From contig CAIWKW010000114.1 in assembly GCA_903913365.1 (NCBI GenBank), forward strand, positions 1 to 6,638: a stretch of DNA of 6,638 nucleotides, written 5' to 3'. The stretch is from Candidatus Doudnabacteria bacterium. Its GTDB lineage: Bacteria; Patescibacteriota; Doudnabacteria; UBA920. Both the position numbers and the translations under genes were made by a program. The notes beneath the pieces are model-generated. The model saw only the letters and a program-made list of their open reading frames with translations. It had not been told where the DNA came from and did no database searches. Below, piece by piece: positions 5,283-6,638 of this stretch. How positions within the stretch are numbered: position 1 is the first letter of the stretch; the number at the start of each line of letters is the position of its first letter.

Positions 5283-6376
5283 TAGCTGGCTGTGGTAATG
5301 TAAACAATCTTATTACTGTAATAGCCTTCCGCCTGCTGGCTGCCGATTTGCACCTTAAAAACCAGGCTATTTGCGTCGTTATTCGCCGGTCCGGTATTAC
5401 AGGACACTTCGGCCGGGGTGCTGGTGGCCGCGGCAAAAGTATCGTTAACAAGAAAACGGTTGCTTACTCCGGTACAGAGGGTGGAATCGGTTGTGTGGTA
5501 GCCAAATGCCCCGGTATTAACCACGGCCGGCCAGGGAGCCGGAGCGGCGTTGGTTCCGGAAACTTCCGGAATTAAAGTGCCGTTTGTTTGCTTTAAGTCG
5601 GTATCCTGCTCCAAAGTGCTCATATATCCCCCATTGGCATTGGTTGTTACGGTAATTTGCTGGGCGCCAACTTTTATTTGCCCGCTTTGCAATGGTCCAA
5701 AATTCACCGAACCGGAATTGGTGGTAATGTTGGTGGTTTGTCCGGCTATGGAGCTGCCTGAACTTGTTCCGGCAATAACTATGGAAAGGGTTGGCACGGA
5801 TGTGGAAGCCGAAGCGGTCAAAGAATAACCGGTTTCGCTGCCCGGCCCGAAGCGAGCCTTAACTTTTATGGTATATGTTGTGTTATAAACCAAGCTCACC
5901 AAGCGCTCGCCTATGGCCGAGCCCCATCCGGCATAGGTTTGCCAAACAGTGCTTGTGCCTACGCTGTCGTCGGCCTGAACAAAATTAGTGGTGGAGGCAA
6001 AATTATCCGGAGAGATGGCAATGGCGTAATTTACGTCGGTGCGATTATTGCCTGTGGTAATAACAAAATCCAAAGTGTTGTACATTCCCCCACCCGTATT
6101 GGTTAAGGTTGGTTGACCCGGAACGCCCGGATAACTCTCCGAAGGGAACCCCGGATTAATTTTATAATTGGATGAGCTGCTGCTTGCCTGGCCGCTGCCA
6201 CCCAAAGAATCCTGAGTTCTGTAATTTGTTGATGTTGAAAGTCCGCCGCCCGCATCAAATTCCGGATTTTCCAAACGAAAATTGGGACTGGCCAGGCTTT
6301 CTCCGTATAATTTACCCGGCAAACCCAAAGCCAGACAGATAACAATAATTTTTACTATTTGTTTTTGTAATTTCAT
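5279..6376 (-). CDS. Secreted surface protein with FN3-like and WxL-like domains
   Basis: A 365-residue exported protein. Residues 1-29 are a signal peptide, probably cut after SLA. Residues 30-77 carry two related 'S.NY' repeats ('STSTNYRTQDSLGG', 'SSSSNYKINPGF'), a pattern I associate with Patescibacteria surface proteins. About 86-192 is a fibronectin type III-like sandwich ending 'YTIKVKARF...ETGYS'. The C-terminal part (about 195-365) looks like a WxL-type sandwich: 'VNFGPLQSG', 'VTTNANGGY', a 'PWPAV..TGAFGY' segment, and the closing 'AEGYYSNKIVYITT', comparable to the 'aG.Y...itwtl' end of WxL domains. The strict WxL tripeptides are absent, so it is a divergent relative at best. Two cysteines in this domain could form a disulfide. 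There is no anchor of its own, and the WxLIP-like protein encoded downstream on the same strand could hold it at the surface. AGG sits seven bases before the ATG. Confidence 0.8.
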   Translation of the reverse strand: MKLQKQIVKIIVICLALGLPGKLYGESLASPNFRLENPEFDAGGGLSTSTNYRTQDSLGGSGQASSSSSNYKINPGFPSESYPGVPGQPTLTNTGGGMYNTLDFVITTGNNRTDVNYAIAISPDNFASTTNFVQADDSVGTSTVWQTYAGWGSAIGERLVSLVYNTTYTIKVKARFGPGSETGYSLTASASTSVPTLSIVIAGTSSGSSIAGQTTNITTNSGSVNFGPLQSGQIKVGAQQITVTTNANGGYMSTLEQDTDLKQTNGTLIPEVSGTNAAPAPWPAVVNTGAFGYHTTDSTLCTGVSNRFLVNDTFAAATSTPAEVSCNTGPANNDANSLVFKVQIGSQQAEGYYSNKIVYITTASY

Positions 6377-6402
6377 GAAAAAACCTAAAAGTTACTATTT
6401 TT

Positions 6403-6430
6403 ACTGTAACACAAATCGCTCCGTTTGCAA
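6403..6430 (-). promoter_or_regulatory. Candidate promoter of the FN3/WxL-like gene
   Basis: On the minus strand TTGCAA (6425-6430) and TACAGT (6403-6408) each match four of six bases of the -35 and -10 consensus, with a 16-base spacer. Transcription would start about 20 bases before the ATG at 6376. The match is moderate and could be chance. Confidence 0.3.
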
Positions 6431-6502
6431 AAATGATATTTTTTTCCTATGATGGGTAAGTAACTAAGTTGATCAGCAAATCGGTAGATAGCAAAAAGCT
6501 GG

Positions 6503-6638
6503 TTCAACTTTCAACTTTCAACTTTCAACTTTCAACTTTCAACTTTCAACTTTCAACTTTCAACTTTCAACTTTCAACTTTCAACTTTCAACTTTCAACT
6601 TTCAACTTTCAACTTTCAACTTTCAACTTTCAACTTTC
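6503..6638. repeat. Perfect heptanucleotide tandem array (TTCAACT), cut by the window end
   Basis: There are 19 complete identical TTCAACT units plus three bases, with no mismatch, reaching the last base of the window. The true length is unknown. The array begins about 73 bases upstream of the candidate promoter of the leftward gene at 5279-6376. Cyanobacteria are known for heptanucleotide STRR arrays of this kind, though the unit differs. Perfect identity implies recent expansion by slippage, or an assembly end caused by the repeat. Confidence 0.95.

Noticed and set aside
5348..5828. Rightward frames opposite the FN3/WxL-like gene, and the leftward shadow frames at 5233-5451 and 6103-6345
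   Set aside because: All overlap a gene with a signal peptide and recognisable domains; they read as shadows in other frames.
6391..6410. GTTAC...GTAAC inverted repeat as an operator before the leftward gene
   Set aside because: Arms are only five bases in AT-rich DNA; too weak to support.

Overview
The window looks like an accessory segment of an uncultured bacterial genome, most likely from the Patescibacteria (Candidate Phyla Radiation). That assignment is an inference. It rests on several traits I associate with that group: a signal-peptide protein built from LamG domains, a transposase-like protein of the COG1943/RAYT type, a WxL-interacting-like membrane protein, and an FN3 protein whose N-terminus carries the 'S.NYr..dslG' repeats. 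Ribosome binding sites are weak or absent and base composition is moderately AT-rich. No TGA is needed as a sense codon. There are no RNA genes, no CRISPR array and no complete insertion sequence.

Layout, left to right. Positions 1-394 hold no gene but contain four palindromic elements and a candidate promoter. A secreted protein of three LamG domains follows (395-2494, +). A 41-bp perfect palindrome separates it from a RAYT-like HUH transposase (2549-3193, +). A second, different hairpin precedes a small membrane-anchored protein (3233-3787, +). Then come another palindrome, a bidirectional terminator (3933-3968), and two leftward genes: a WxL-interacting-like (DUF916-type) membrane protein (3997-4971, -) and a secreted protein with an FN3-like and a WxL-like sandwich domain (5279-6376, -). 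The gap between those two carries only a doubtful 61-residue membrane ORF on the other strand. The last 136 bases are a perfect 7-bp tandem repeat running off the window edge.

Two themes link the genes. First, almost everything is cell-surface: LamG adhesin-like protein, membrane-anchored small protein, and a WxL-like/WxLIP-like pair that may form one envelope complex. Second, the window reads like a 'REPtron': a single-copy HUH transposase surrounded by REP-like palindromes. Four intergenic copies (57-95, 319-363, 2498-2538, 3814-3856) share the centre CTTGTGCAGCACAAG (one base changed in the 319-363 copy) and the arm plan ACAAGG-N5-CCTTGT. Their N5 parts differ between copies but stay complementary within each copy. 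A fifth, degenerate copy sits inside the transposase reading frame (2688-2728). This palindrome family, and the copy inside the gene of its presumed mobiliser, is the most interesting signal here.

A secondary theme is 7-bp periodicity. It appears in three unrelated places: the LamG signal peptide (448-468), the 3' end of the WxLIP-like gene (3970-4000), and the terminal array (6503-6638).
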